A DNA stretch of 64,000 bases from Nonomuraea basaltis (GCF_005893125.1 NZ_VCJS01000014.1:45923-109922), one strand, 5' to 3'; positions 8,261 to 17,374 are shown, counted from the first letter of the stretch. The notes: generated from the sequence alone by a model not told the origin. Program-made: numbers and translations.

Positions 8261-8705
8261 GTGAGCACCGCTAGCGAACAACACGCACAAGCCAGACCGG
8301 GCAGCGGGAGCTCCGGCCGCGTGTCCGGCGGCTTGGCCGGGCGCGCCCTGGCCATGAGCCGGTACGAGATGCTCGCGCCGCACCTGCACGAGGAAGTACC
8401 GCTGGCGCAGCTGGCCGCTGCCCAGGACGAGGGCGGCGTCTCCTATCGGACGCTGCAGCGGTGGCTGGCCGACTACCGGCAAGGCGGCCTGGACGCCTTG
8501 ACGCGCCCGGGCCGCCGCGACAAGGGGGCTGCGTCGGTTCCCCGACGAGCTCGTAGCCTTCATCGAGGGGCTGGCCCTGCGCAAGCCTCGCCCCAGCGCG
8601 GCTACCATCCACCGGCAGGCCGAAAGCATCGCCAAGGCGCGCGGCTGGCCCTCGCCCGCCTACCGGACCGTGGCTCGCATCGTCGCCGACCTGGACCCCG
8701 CGTGT
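8261..8705 (+). pseudogene. TnsB/Mu-type transposase N-terminal fragment
   Basis: From GTG 8261 the sequence encodes an N-terminal helix-turn-helix region: LAMSRYEMLAPHLHEEVPLA, QLAAAQDEGGVSYRTLQRWL and ADYRQGGLDALTRPGRRDKG. It continues after a one-base shift with LRRFPDELVAFIEGLALRKP and ARGWPSPAYRTVARIVADL. This is the start of Mu-transposase/TnsB-like integrases. The shift is one extra G in the five-G run at 8524-8528. The DDE catalytic core, expected after 'DLDPA', is missing. Together with the TnsA-like piece it indicates a former Tn7-like element. Confidence 0.6.
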
Positions 8706-8766
8706 CTGCCATGTCTACCTCACGGCACTCGGCACCGTTTCCGTTCCGCTCTTCCCAGAAAGAATC

Positions 8767-9054
8767 TCAACTGGTTGTGGGATAGCCGTCGCTGACAGGA
8801 ACTACACCGGCACGGGGTTCAGCGTTCGTCGGTCCCAGGTTGGTCTTCGTCCGGGCCGGTGCCGGGGAAGGGAGGAAGCGGTCCCGCCAGATGCTGGCGT
8901 TCCGCGCGCTGAGGTCGATGACGGCGACCAAGTCGTGCGCGGCCCACGTCTCCAGATCGTTTGCGATGGCGTCGAGGTCGGCCGCGGCTATGCGCTGCAC
9001 TCCGGCATCCGTCAGGAGGTCGTCAAACCGGGTGCCCTGCGGCTTGGGGTCCTG
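8767..9054 (-). pseudogene. Unrecognised ORF fragment
   Basis: A minus-strand frame opens directly after a stop at about 9055 and runs to 8767, containing FDDLLTDAGVQRIAAADLDA, NDLETWAAHDLVAVIDLSAR and NASIWRDRFLPSPAP. The amino-acid composition looks protein-like, not random, but there is no start codon with RBS (an internal GTG at 9000 is possible) and I do not recognise a family. It lies between TnsB-like and Tn3 remnants, so it is probably debris of a mobile element. Confidence 0.3.
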
Positions 9055-9382
9055 TCATATCCGGCCGGAATTCCCGCTAAGCAATGAGGCGCTGGTCAGC
9101 GGGGCTCGGTGCTCTGCCAGCCGGGGTCCAGCAGAGGCGCTTGCATGGTCCTGTAGCCGGGCAGGCCAGGCCAGCCCGTGCGGTCGGGCGTCGTCGCTGC
9201 CGTTCTTGCTGATCATCTCGGTCGCAGAGATGGGATGAGGGCGTGGGCCGCCGCCGTCGGCCGCACCGGCCGCCTGCCTCGCAAGCAAGGCTGCAAGGCC
9301 GGCGAGCCGGCTGGGCAAGACGGCGATCGACAGGTCGATGGTGCGGTGCCGGACGTGCCGCACCTGCCCGTAGGGGTTCACT

Positions 9383-9535
9383 GTGAACGATGCGGATGTG
9401 GCCCGCCTGTCGCCTTTCATCCGCGCCCACGTGAACATGCTGGGCCGTTACTCTTTCGCCTTGCCCGACCTGCCCGGAGGCCTGCGGCCCTTGGGAGACC
9501 CCGGCGATGTCCATGGCGATGAGATCAACGGCTGA
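9383..9535 (+). pseudogene. Tn3-family transposase C-terminal tail
   Basis: Fifty codons ending at TGA 9535 read VARLSPFIRAHVNMLGRYSF then ALPDLPGGLRPLGDP. The 'LSPF...H.NMLGRYSF.LP' ending is diagnostic for Tn3-family transposases. The other ~950 residues are absent, and sequence between 8786 and 9382 shows no further recognisable transposase. The ~180 bp that follow to the ABC gene contain its promoter region but no other gene. Confidence 0.75.
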
Positions 9536-9719
9536 CAGGCCTGCCACCTCGCAATTCAGCCACGGATTGGCTGCGAGGACTCGACGGTGACGCCGCATAC
9601 AGCGTATCTCGCGGGCCTGGTCAACGGGAGCGTCCTGGACCGGAGGTAGTGCTGGGTCTACCGGCGTTTCTCGCCTCAGCGCCCATGTGCCAAGATCCCC
9701 GCGCCGGTTGGATCGAGGC

Positions 9720-10463
9720 ATGACATCGACAGATATGGTCCAGTTGTGGTCGGTGAGCAGGGTGTACGGCTCCGGCGACCAGGCGGTGGCAGCGCTGGAC
9801 GCCGTGACCACCGGATTCGCGCCGGGCACTTTCACCGCGGTGATGGGACCGTCCGGCTCGGGAAAGTCCACGCTGCTGCACTGCGCCGCCGGGCTGGACC
9901 GGCCCAACGACGGCAAAGTCGTCATCGACGGCACTGACCTCGGCACGCTGACGGAGGACGAGCTGACGCTGCTGCGCCGCGCGCGGGTCGGGTTCGTCTT
10001 CCAGTCCTTCAACCTGGTCTCCGCCCTGACCGCGGAGCAGAACGTCGCCCTCCCGCTCCGCCTGGCGGGGCGCCGGCCCGGCGTGGAGCAGGTGCGTGCG
10101 GCGCTGGCCGAGGTCGGGCTGGCCGAGCGGGCCAGGCACCGGCCCAGTGAGCTGTCCGGCGGCCAGCAGCAGCGCGTGGCGATCGCCCGCGCGCTCGTCA
10201 CCAAACCCGCAGTGATCTTCGCCGACGAGCCGACCGGCGCCCTGGACACCACGACCTCCCGATCCGTGCTGAAGCTGCTGCGCGGGATCGTGGAACACCA
10301 GAATCAGACCGTGATCATGGTGACGCACGATCCGGTCGCGGCCGCGTACGCCCACCGGGTGCTGTTCCTGGCCGACGGCCGGGTGGTAGACGAGCTCACC
10401 GGAAGCCCCGGCGCGGAGACCATCGCGGCCCGGATGGCGAGCCTGGAGGCGGCGGCATGCTGA
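9720..10463 (+). CDS. MacB/LolD-type ABC transporter ATP-binding protein
   Basis: 247 residues from ATG 9720 (RBS GAGG just upstream; an earlier in-frame GTG/ATG at 9687 lacks one). Walker A GPSGSGKST at about 39-47, Q-loop FVFQSFNLVS, signature LSGGQQQR, Walker B VIFADEPTGALD and switch histidine VMVTHDP are all present, so it should hydrolyse ATP. The length and 'RRARVGFVFQSFNL' segment are typical of the MacB/LolD/FtsE exporter subfamily. The ATGCTGA junction overlaps the FtsX-type permease start. The pair probably exports a peptide or antibiotic, or works on lipoproteins. Confidence 0.92.
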   Translation: MTSTDMVQLWSVSRVYGSGDQAVAALDAVTTGFAPGTFTAVMGPSGSGKSTLLHCAAGLDRPNDGKVVIDGTDLGTLTEDELTLLRRARVGFVFQSFNLVSALTAEQNVALPLRLAGRRPGVEQVRAALAEVGLAERARHRPSELSGGQQQRVAIARALVTKPAVIFADEPTGALDTTTSRSVLKLLRGIVEHQNQTVIMVTHDPVAAAYAHRVLFLADGRVVDELTGSPGAETIAARMASLEAAAC

Positions 10464-12901
10464 AGCGGGCCCAAAAACATGTATCAGCGCGGCGGGTCCA
10501 GGGCGCGACAGGCCGCCGGTGGCGCGGTGGCGGTTCACTCGCCCTGGCCTGGGATCTGGCGCGCGGCCGCTGGGGCAGCCTGGCCGGCACCTTCCTCGCG
10601 CTCGGCCTGGCGGTCGGCATCCTGTCCATGACGGGACTGGTCTTCGCCTCCGCCCAACCTCAAGTTCCCGCCCGGTACGCAGGGGCCGCCGTCCTGGTCA
10701 AGACACCCTCCACCGGCGGAGAGGCCAACGGCTTGTTCTACCCGGACAAGCCCTGGCCACCGGAGCAGGCCCGGTCCCTGGCCGAGCGACTAGGCCGGAT
10801 CCCGAGGGTGGCGGCGGCCGTACCCGACCGGACCTTCTACGCTCAGGCGGTCATCGGCGGCAAACCCGTCGCGGGTGACACCCAGGGATACCTGTGGCCC
10901 AGCGCCGCGCTGGCGCCGTACCGGCTGGCCGCCGGCAAGCCCCCGGCCGGCCCCGATGAGGTCGTCGTGAGCCGCGCGCTCGGGCTGGCACCCGGCCGGC
11001 AGGTGACGGTGCTCACCGCCGCCGGACCGGCGTCCTACTCGGTGTCCGGCACGGTCGCGGGCCCCGGCTACTACTTCGCCCAGGCGCGGACCGGCGGGGT
11101 GCGGGTCATCGGGCTGGTGGCCGAAGCCGGTGCAGACGTCGCGGCGATCGAGCGTGCGGCCCGAGCCGTCGTCGGCGCCAAGGGGCTGGTCCTGAGCGGT
11201 GAGGCCAGATCGGCGACCGAACCTGTGGCAGACGTTCAGACACGGTGGTTCGGCTACCAGATCCTCAGCGGCATGGCGATCCTGGTGGCGTTCACGGCTG
11301 TGTTCATCGTGGCCTCCACCTTCGCGTTCGGCGTCGCGCAGCGGCGCAGGGAGTTGGGGCTGCTGCGGACGGTGGGTGCGACGCCGCGCCAGATGCGCGC
11401 CCTGATGCACGGCGAGGCGCTGGTGATCGGCGTGGCAGCCGCCGCGGTCGGAGTCGCTGTCGGTACGGTGTGCGCTCCCGGCTTGGGCCAGACCCTCGTC
11501 AATCTGGGATTCCAACCGCCGAGCTTCGCCGTGGAGATCCAGCTGTGGCCGATGCTGGCATGCTTCGCCGCCGGGCTGGTGGTGGCCCAGCTCGGGGTAT
11601 GGGCGGCTTCGCGCCGGGCTGCGAAGGTGGCGCCGCTGGAGGCGTTGCGCGAGGCCGTGGTGGACGAACGCCCGATGACGGCCGGCCGGTGGGTGTTCGG
11701 AGCGCTGTTCACCCTCGTGGGGGTGGTGGTCGGTGTCTTCATCGCCGGTGAGTCCGACAGCGTGATCCAGTACTCCTTCTACGCGGCGGGGACGCTGATC
11801 GTCGGGCTCTCGCTGCTCGCGCCCGCGGTCATCCCGCCGCTCGTGCACGCCGTGTCGTGGCCGGTTCGCAGCGGAGCGATCGGCATGCTGGTGCGCCAGG
11901 GCGCACTGACCGCTGTGCGGCGCACCGCATCCACCGCGGCGCCGGTGCTGGTCACGGTCGGTTTCGCGGTGCTGGTCACCGGGATGGTGGAAACCAACGT
12001 CGGGGCCAACGGGCTGCGCCGTGCCGCCGCCGTCCAGGCGCAGTGGGTGCTCGCGCCGCAGGACACACCGGGCCTCACCGACGCCGCGGTCTCGGCCGCG
12101 GGAGGCTCCTCCACGCTGCCGACCACCGTCTACACAGGCGACAGACCCTTCAGTGCCGCAGGCGTGGCGGGCAGGACCAAGGCGGACGTGATCGCCGGAG
12201 ACCTGCAGGACCTACGAGGCGGCCAGACGATGGCCGTGGCCGAGTGGGCCGCCCGCGAGCGCGGCTGGCGCGTCGGCACCGCCGCGCCGGTGGCGTTCGA
12301 GGACGGACAGAGCCTGCGGCTCACTGTGGTCGCGGTCCTCAAGAAGGCCCCGGCCGACATCCTGCTGACCCGCCAGACTGTACGCGACCACGATCCATCA
12401 GCACTGACCGAGCCCGTCTACCTCCCGACCCCCACTGCTGTCCCGGCGGACACCGGAGCCGTCATCGAGAAGGTCACCGACCGGATGGCCAGCATCGAGG
12501 ACCATGAAGACGAATTGGTCTGGGTCTTCGTGCTCATCCTGGTCGGGCTGTCGGTGGGCTACAGCGCCATCTCCATCGCCAACACGCTGCTGATGGCCAC
12601 CACCAACCGGACAACCGATCTGCGCGTGCTGCGACTGTCGGGCGCGACCACCGGCCAGGTGCTGCGGACCGTCGCCCTGGAGTCGACCCTGGTGGTCGCG
12701 ATCGGCGCGCTGCTCGGCATCGCGGTGGCCGTGACGGCGCTGGTCGGAATCACCACAGGACTGACCAATATGATCGGCATGACCGTCGGCATGATCCTTC
12801 CCTGGCCGATCATCGGCGCGGTCATCGGCATCTGCCTCCTGCTCGCCGTCGCCGCCTCGGTCATCCCAGCCAGAACCGCGCTACAGCCGCCCCGCCCTTA
12901 G
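10457..12901 (+). CDS. FtsX/MacB-like ABC permease (double FtsX domain)
   Basis: 814 residues. An N-terminal transmembrane helix (about 35-60, SLAGTFLALGLAVGILSMTG) is followed by a ~200-residue MacB-type extracytoplasmic domain. A first FtsX core with three or more helices lies at about 265-400 (FGYQILSGMAILVAFTAVFI, RRRELGLLRTVGATPRQMR). Central helices and a second extracytoplasmic part come next, and a second FtsX core lies at about 690-805 (VGYSAISIANTLLMATTNRT, LRVLRLSGATTGQVLRTVAL). Two-core permeases of this type pair with a single ATPase such as the overlapping upstream gene. Substrate unknown. Ends TAG, followed by a strong hairpin. Confidence 0.9.
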   Translation: MLKRAQKHVSARRVQGATGRRWRGGGSLALAWDLARGRWGSLAGTFLALGLAVGILSMTGLVFASAQPQVPARYAGAAVLVKTPSTGGEANGLFYPDKPWPPEQARSLAERLGRIPRVAAAVPDRTFYAQAVIGGKPVAGDTQGYLWPSAALAPYRLAAGKPPAGPDEVVVSRALGLAPGRQVTVLTAAGPASYSVSGTVAGPGYYFAQARTGGVRVIGLVAEAGADVAAIERAARAVVGAKGLVLSGEARSATEPVADVQTRWFGYQILSGMAILVAFTAVFIVASTFAFGVAQRRRELGLLRTVGATPRQMRALMHGEALVIGVAAAAVGVAVGTVCAPGLGQTLVNLGFQPPSFAVEIQLWPMLACFAAGLVVAQLGVWAASRRAAKVAPLEALREAVVDERPMTAGRWVFGALFTLVGVVVGVFIAGESDSVIQYSFYAAGTLIVGLSLLAPAVIPPLVHAVSWPVRSGAIGMLVRQGALTAVRRTASTAAPVLVTVGFAVLVTGMVETNVGANGLRRAAAVQAQWVLAPQDTPGLTDAAVSAAGGSSTLPTTVYTGDRPFSAAGVAGRTKADVIAGDLQDLRGGQTMAVAEWAARERGWRVGTAAPVAFEDGQSLRLTVVAVLKKAPADILLTRQTVRDHDPSALTEPVYLPTPTAVPADTGAVIEKVTDRMASIEDHEDELVWVFVLILVGLSVGYSAISIANTLLMATTNRTTDLRVLRLSGATTGQVLRTVALESTLVVAIGALLGIAVAVTALVGITTGLTNMIGMTVGMILPWPIIGAVIGICLLLAVAASVIPARTALQPPRP

Positions 12902-12941
12902 CGACGGTAACGCGCGTCATGTACCACAAAGTTCACTGCTG

Positions 12942-12974
12942 CTCGGGTCGGCCCCACCAGTAGGCCGACCCGAG
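12942..12974 (+). terminator. Strong hairpin after ABC operon
   Basis: Arms CTCGGGTCGGCC (12942-12953) and GGCCGACCCGAG (12963-12974) are perfect 12-bp complements around a 9-base loop, 41 bp after the permease stop. There is no U-run, as is common for actinomycete terminators. The symmetry would also act on transcripts from the other side. Confidence 0.75.
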
Positions 12975-13099
12975 TAAGTGAGCAGGCCGTCAAAGACCAC
13001 AGCGCTTGAGCACGAGGCGACACCACCTCAATGATCTTGTGCTTGGGCGACGGCGTACTCTCTGGACACGACTCCTGGCCTCCGTCGATACCGCCGGCT

Positions 13100-13372
13100 T
13101 CACCGCTTGCGCGCGGCGGGGTCGCGCTCGACCTGCCAGCGCGCGAGTGCTTCGCCCGAGACCCGGGCATAGCGAGCCAGCAAGGCGACCGAGGTATGGC
13201 CGGAGTAGGCGAGCAGGGTGGAGGTGTTCGCGCCGTCCTCGGCCGCGTGGGTCAGGGCCGAGTGCCGCAGCTGATGCAGCGTCCAGCCGCCGGTGGCGGC
13301 CTCGAACAGCTCGGCCGCCCGTCGATACGACAGCCGCGCCTTCCCGCTGCTATCGCAGATAGTGAGACCTTG
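13100..13372 (-). pseudogene. Tyrosine recombinase C-terminal fragment
   Basis: The minus strand encodes SGKARLSYRRAAELFEAATG, then WTLHQLRHSALTHAAEDGAN, then LLAYSGHTSVALLARYARVS and WQVERDPAARKR-stop. HQLRHSALTH supplies the HxxR box, SGHTS the next histidine and ARYARVS the catalytic tyrosine region, so this is the last ~90 residues of a tyrosine recombinase. It is a different subfamily from the 3648 gene. The N-terminal two thirds are absent. Between 13373 and 13610 no gene is evident. Confidence 0.7.
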
Positions 13373-13622
13373 TCTGCGATAACGGCGGTGCTGTCCTGCG
13401 GGAACGCCTCGCCATGACGCTGGCGGCTCCCCTGCTTATCTGCGATGGCTCCTTGGGCTCGGCCCGGTGATTGCGGCCGGACCCAGACAACCGCCGAGTA
13501 CAGCAGGTTCGGGGGAACCTCAGGTCATGATCGGTCGGTTATCCCAGTAATGCGGAACGTGTCTGTGGCGATAGCCGGACACGTGCAAAGGGGCGGGTCG
13601 GAGGACCGGGGATGTTGAGTGA

Positions 13623-13898
13623 GGCGTTAGCGCGCTGGCGGCGGCGGGCGGCACGGCGCTGGTGGAGGCGATGACCATCGATGCGTGGGCGTCGGCCAAG
13701 CAGGGCTTCGCCGGGTTGCTGGGCCAGGGCAAGCCCGAGCGACACGAGATCGCTGTGCAGCGGCTGGAGCGCTCGCGACAGGAACTGGCCGGCAGGACCG
13801 GCGCCGAGCTGGAGCGGGCCAGGGTGGAACAGGAGGCGGCCTGGCGGCTGCGGCTGAGCGATCTGTTGGAGGACGATCCCACCGCCGAAGCCGAGTGA
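13623..13898 (+). pseudogene. Small actinobacterial hypothetical protein, broken
   Basis: The frame reads VSALAAAGGTALVEAMTIDA, then WASAKQGFAGLLGQGKPERH, a charged helical middle and WRLRLSDLLEDDPTAEAE-stop. This resembles a widespread Streptomyces-type protein of unknown function whose members start 'GGTALVxAMATDAWQQAR' and continue past 'LLxxDPxxAxELRRLL'. Here the start is interrupted by a stop at 13620-13622, and the C-terminal helix after DDP is lost about 95 bp before the group II intron. An internal GTG at 13662 could still be used, but I read it as decayed. Confidence 0.45.
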
Positions 13899-14187
13899 AT
13901 CCGTCGGTGAGGAGGCCACGCTGAAGGCCTGCGGCGTAGGCGTGGCGAAGCTGCCGGGGTAGAGCTGGCCGCCGACCTGATCGATCGATGTCGTGTGAAC
14001 GTGGGAACCACCCGCGGTGGCCCTCCCGCTGTCCAGCCGGGACAGCGAAGGGGCAGGCCCGTTGCCGGCTGAGCGCCGGCGGGTGGGACGGAGGCCTCGT
14101 AGTAGTCCGAGCGCGCGAGAGGCGCGCACATGGCGAAGGGGGCCAGCAAGTCAGCAGGAAGGATGCTGGAATGCCGGGAGGGCGTTG

Positions 14188-15621
14188 GTGAATACCGACG
14201 AACTGGAGTACGCCCTACTGAAGGCGGAACGCCGGGTACTGGAGATCCAGACCAAACTGCACCGTTGGGCCTGTGATGATCCTCATCGCAGGTTCTGTGA
14301 TCTGTTCAATCTCGTCGCCGATCCCGCATTTCTTCTGGTCGCGTGGGATCGAGTGCGGGGCAACAAGGGTGCTCGCACGCCTGGGGTGGACGGCAGAACA
14401 GCGCCGTCCATCGAGCACGGGCGAGGAGTCGAAGACTTCCTCGGTGAGCTGCGCACTTCGCTGAAGGAGCACAGCTTTGCCCCGTTGCCGGTCCGGGAGC
14501 GGATGATCCCCAAGGCGAACGGCAAGCTGCGTCGCCTGGGGATCGCCACAATCCGTGATCGGGTCGTGCAGGCATCCGTGAAGCTGGTGCTAAAGCCGAT
14601 CTTCGAGGCGAATTTTCACCCGTGCAGCTACGGGTTCCGCCCCGGACGCCGGGCTCATGACGCGATCGCTGAGACGGTCATGTTCGCCACCAACCGGTAT
14701 GAGTGGGTGGTCGAAGGAGACATCACAGCGTGCTTCGATGAGATTTCACACTCCGCTCTTTTGGAGCGGGTGCGTCAGCGTATCGGAGACAAACGCGTTC
14801 TGGCCCTGGTGAAGGCATTTCTTAAAGCGGGTATCCTCAGCGAGGAAGGCACGCTGCGAGATAGCCGCACCGGAGCACCGCAAGGGGGAATCTTGTCCCC
14901 GTTGCTGTCGAATGTGGCCCTGTCGGTGCTGGACGAGCATTTCGCCCGGCTTCCCGGCGGGCCGTTATCCAACACGGTCGAGAGAGCCAAACGCAAACGC
15001 CACGGGCTGCCCAATCATCGTCTCATCAGGTACGCAGATGATTGGCTGTTGCTGCTGGCAGGCACTCGGGAGCATGCCCTGGGCATGCGCGACCAGGCGG
15101 CAGCGGTACTCGCCCCGATGGGGTTACGCCTGTCGGAGGAGAAGACCAGGATCACCCATATCGACGAGGGTGTCGACTTCTTAGGATGGCGCATCCAGCG
15201 GCATCGGAAGAAAGGCGCCAACCGGCGCTACATCTATTGGTATCCGTCCCGCAAGGCCGTCAAGGCCATCACGGGAAAGATTAAGATGTTGTGCCGACGA
15301 ATGGACACCAACCAGCCACTCGATGCCCTGCTACGTCAGCTCAATTCGGCGTTGCGGGGCTGGTGCGCCTACTTCCGGCCCGGCATATCCGCACGCACCT
15401 TCTGCTATCTCAGTGCCTATCTTTGGGGCAGGGTGATGGCATGGCTGCGGCGTAAACACCGCCGGATCACCTGGAAGGAACTCCGCCGCCGCTATTGCGA
15501 TGGGCGGTGGTGGCCGTCAGGGCAAGAACTTGGGATGTTCAACCCCGCCAAGGTGCGAACTACGCGCTACTACTACCGGGGTGTGGTTGGTATCCCCTCG
15601 CCTTGGCCCATCACGGGATGA
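14188..15621 (+). CDS. ltrA: Group II intron reverse transcriptase/maturase
   Basis: 477 residues from GTG 14188 (an upstream in-frame extension would run through ribozyme sequence). Reverse transcriptase blocks are intact: GARTPGVDGRTAPS, IPKANGKLRRLGIATIRDRV, CSYGFRPGRRAHDAI, VVEGDITACFDEISH (first catalytic Asp), GAPQGGILSPLLSNVAL and LIRYADDWLLL (YADD catalytic pair). The thumb/maturase domain X follows (ALRGWCAYFRPG) and the protein ends FNPAKVRTTRYYYRGVVGIP. No HNH endonuclease domain is present. It should splice and mobilise its own intron by making cDNA at the target site. Domain V follows 38 bp after the stop. Confidence 0.9.
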   Translation: MNTDELEYALLKAERRVLEIQTKLHRWACDDPHRRFCDLFNLVADPAFLLVAWDRVRGNKGARTPGVDGRTAPSIEHGRGVEDFLGELRTSLKEHSFAPLPVRERMIPKANGKLRRLGIATIRDRVVQASVKLVLKPIFEANFHPCSYGFRPGRRAHDAIAETVMFATNRYEWVVEGDITACFDEISHSALLERVRQRIGDKRVLALVKAFLKAGILSEEGTLRDSRTGAPQGGILSPLLSNVALSVLDEHFARLPGGPLSNTVERAKRKRHGLPNHRLIRYADDWLLLLAGTREHALGMRDQAAAVLAPMGLRLSEEKTRITHIDEGVDFLGWRIQRHRKKGANRRYIYWYPSRKAVKAITGKIKMLCRRMDTNQPLDALLRQLNSALRGWCAYFRPGISARTFCYLSAYLWGRVMAWLRRKHRRITWKELRRRYCDGRWWPSGQELGMFNPAKVRTTRYYYRGVVGIPSPWPITG

Positions 15622-15658
15622 GGAGATCATCACCACGCCCGTGAACGGGACTTGTGGA

Positions 15659-15693
15659 GAGCCCGCTGCGTCGACGAGGCGCACGGCGGGTTC
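15659..15693 (+). ncRNA. Group II intron domain V (upstream intron)
   Basis: A ~35-nt hairpin with GAGCCCG at its 5' base and CGGGTTC at its 3' base, and an inner stem CTGCG/CGCA-type around a GTCGACGAG loop region. The GAGCC...GGTTC frame and length are the hallmark of the group II catalytic domain V. Confidence 0.75.
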
Positions 15694-15756
15694 GGGAGGC
15701 GGCTCGGGGAAACGGGCAGGTCGTAAGGCCAGCACCGCGCCCCGAGTCGACCTCAC

Positions 15757-17044
15757 CGGCCCGGCCGGGGCTGCCATGACGCGACTGGGGCGATCTTCCA
15801 GACGCTGTGTCTCAGGACTACGAGACGGCTCTGGATCCTCGACGCGGACCTGGCTGCAGCGTTCGACCGGATCGACCACGACTACCTGTTGTCCATGATT
15901 GGGTCGTTCCCCGCTCGGGGGATGATCCGTGAGTGGCTGAAGGCGGGAGTGTTCGAGAAGGGCAAGGGGGTTCGCTCCGACACCAGAGGGCACACCCCAG
16001 GGCGGCGTAATCTCGCCGCTCTTGCTGAACGTCGCACTTCACGGGCTAGAGGAAGCCGCAGGAGTCCGCTACTCGAAAGAGACGACGCGACTCGGACAGG
16101 CCAGCCCGGCAGTGATCAGATATGCCGACGACCTGGTCGCCTGCTGCTTCTCGAAGCAGCAGGCCGAACAGGTCAAGGCACGGCTCGCCGCATGGCTGAA
16201 ACCCCGGGGACTGACCTTCAATGAGGACAAGACGCGCATCGTCCATGCCTCGGAAGGGTTCGATTTTCTGGGGATGAACGTCCGCCGCTACGCGGGCGGC
16301 AAGCTACTGATCAAACCGAGCAAGGCTGCCATCAAGAGGATCCGGGAACGGCTCGCCAAGGAACTGCGCTCTCTGCGCGGGGCCAACTCGACGAGGGTGA
16401 TCGCTCGGCTCAACCCCATCATCAGGGGCTGGGCCGCCTACTACCGGACGGTGGTCTCGGCCAAGGTGTTCAAATCCTTGGACCACTACCTGTGGACGCT
16501 CACCTACCGGTGGGCGCTTCGAACCCACCGCAACAGGCCACCCCGCTGGATCGTTGATCGGCACTACGGAAGATTCAACAAGTTCCGCAACGACCGCTGG
16601 GTGTTCGGCAACCCGGAAACGGGTGCCTACCTGCTGAAATTCTCTTGGACAAAGATCGAACGACACACCATGGTCAGAGGGCGGGCGTCCCCAGACGACC
16701 CCACCCTGGACGACTACTGGACTGCGCGGCGCCGACGGGTGAAACCCCCGCTCGACGCCTACACCATCAGGGTGCTCGACCGGCAAGATGCGCGCTGCGT
16801 GCTCTGCGCAGAACACCTCTTGTCTCCCGAACAACCCCCGCAAGGACCGGATGAATGGGAGAGATGGTGGCTTCAGGTAGCACGAAAGGCGATCTCACAA
16901 GACCACCTCGTCTACCACGGAAGCCGCGGCCCAAAGGGTGACGTCCGATCACACCTTGTGCACACCTCATGCCACCGGAGCCTCATGTCCCGGGAACGCA
17001 TGAGGGCGGCCAAGCCCTCCCGAGCGTCCGCGGGGCTTGCTTGA
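15757..17044 (+). pseudogene. Second group II intron reverse transcriptase-HNH, 5'-truncated and frameshifted
   Basis: The reading begins abruptly at RPGRGCHDATGAIFQTL, goes through LWILDADLAAAFDRIDHDYL, shifts frame at the five-G run 15966-15970, and resumes TPEGTPQGGVISPLLLNVAL and VIRYADDLVACCFSKQQ. A maturase domain follows, then a C-terminal HNH-type endonuclease (DRQDARCVLCAEHLL ... HLVHTSCHRSL) to TGA at 17044. Removing one G repairs the frame. The first ~150 residues are absent because the upstream intron ends exactly here. From 16022 on the frame is open for 340 codons, but without RT blocks 1-4 it cannot be active. Confidence 0.8.
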
Positions 17045-17118
17045 GCCGTGTGCTGCGACGAGCAGCAAGCACGGTTCTGAGGGGGCCGGGGCGCAGCAAT
17101 GCGCCCCGGCTACCCGAC
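17043..17118 (+). ncRNA. Domains V and VI of second group II intron
   Basis: Domain V spans 17043-17077, opening GAGCCGTG and closing CACGGTTC. Domain VI is a perfect 11-bp stem, GCCGGGGCGCA (17085-17095) / TGCGCCCCGGC (17100-17110), with a GCAA tetraloop, followed by TACCCGAC. The intron is predicted to end at 17118; the downstream exon starts CCCCTGACAGACC. Confidence 0.8.
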
Positions 17119-17279
17119 CCCCTGACAGACCTTCAAGCGGCTGACCAGCTACTTCGCTCAAGAACACTAGATAACGATCGCAGCCACGCCAGCGACTCGC
17201 TCTCGCCGAGCGCGCCGGCGTCGTTCGCCCCGGACGCCGAAGTCGGTAGTAACCGCCTCCAAAGAAATGTCAATGACCA

Positions 17280-17333
17280 CAACGTTTCGTTGACTAATGC
17301 AACATTCTGTGAGAGTGTACAACTCCTTGTTGT
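17280..17333. promoter_or_regulatory. Candidate operators upstream of amino-acid permease
   Basis: In an A+T-richer 250-bp leader two short perfect inverted repeats stand out: CAACGTTTCGTTG (17280-17292) and ACAACTCCTTGTTGT (17319-17333), both built on ACAAC/GTTGT-like half sites. The DauR-like regulator encoded two genes later is a plausible binder. Nothing else is seen between the intron end and the permease start. Confidence 0.35.
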
Positions 17334-17374
17334 GACGCACATCATGTAACCCCTCTCGGCGAAGTGAGGCATCG

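Larger units (their letters stand above)
13993..15756 (+). mobile_element. Group II intron (upstream copy)
   Basis: The proposed 5' end GTGTGAAC (13993) resembles the GUGYG consensus. Ribozyme sequence follows, with the phrase 'cacatggcgaagggg' typical of the region upstream of intron ORFs, then the reverse transcriptase gene, then domain V (15659-15693). Domain VI could be the hairpin with CTCGGGG (15711-15717) and CCCCGAG (15740-15746) arms, giving an end ..CCTCAC at 15756 (AY consensus). Exactly there, sequence encoding RPGRGCHDA of another intron's reverse transcriptase resumes. Length ~1.76 kb. The 5' boundary is less sure than the 3' one. Confidence 0.65.

Noticed and set aside
10790..11848. 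Long minus-strand frame opposite the FtsX permease
   Set aside because: Its composition is low-complexity and it lacks motifs, while the plus strand encodes a full permease.
12898..13170. Short minus-strand frame after the ABC operon
   Set aside because: It crosses the strong hairpin terminator, has no RBS and no recognisable motif.
13350..13448. Repeated ATCGCAGAT-type 9-mers, three copies, looking like recombinase half-sites
   Set aside because: At least two copies lie in what appears to be integrase coding sequence (TICDSSGKARLSY), spacing is irregular, and no element boundary fits.
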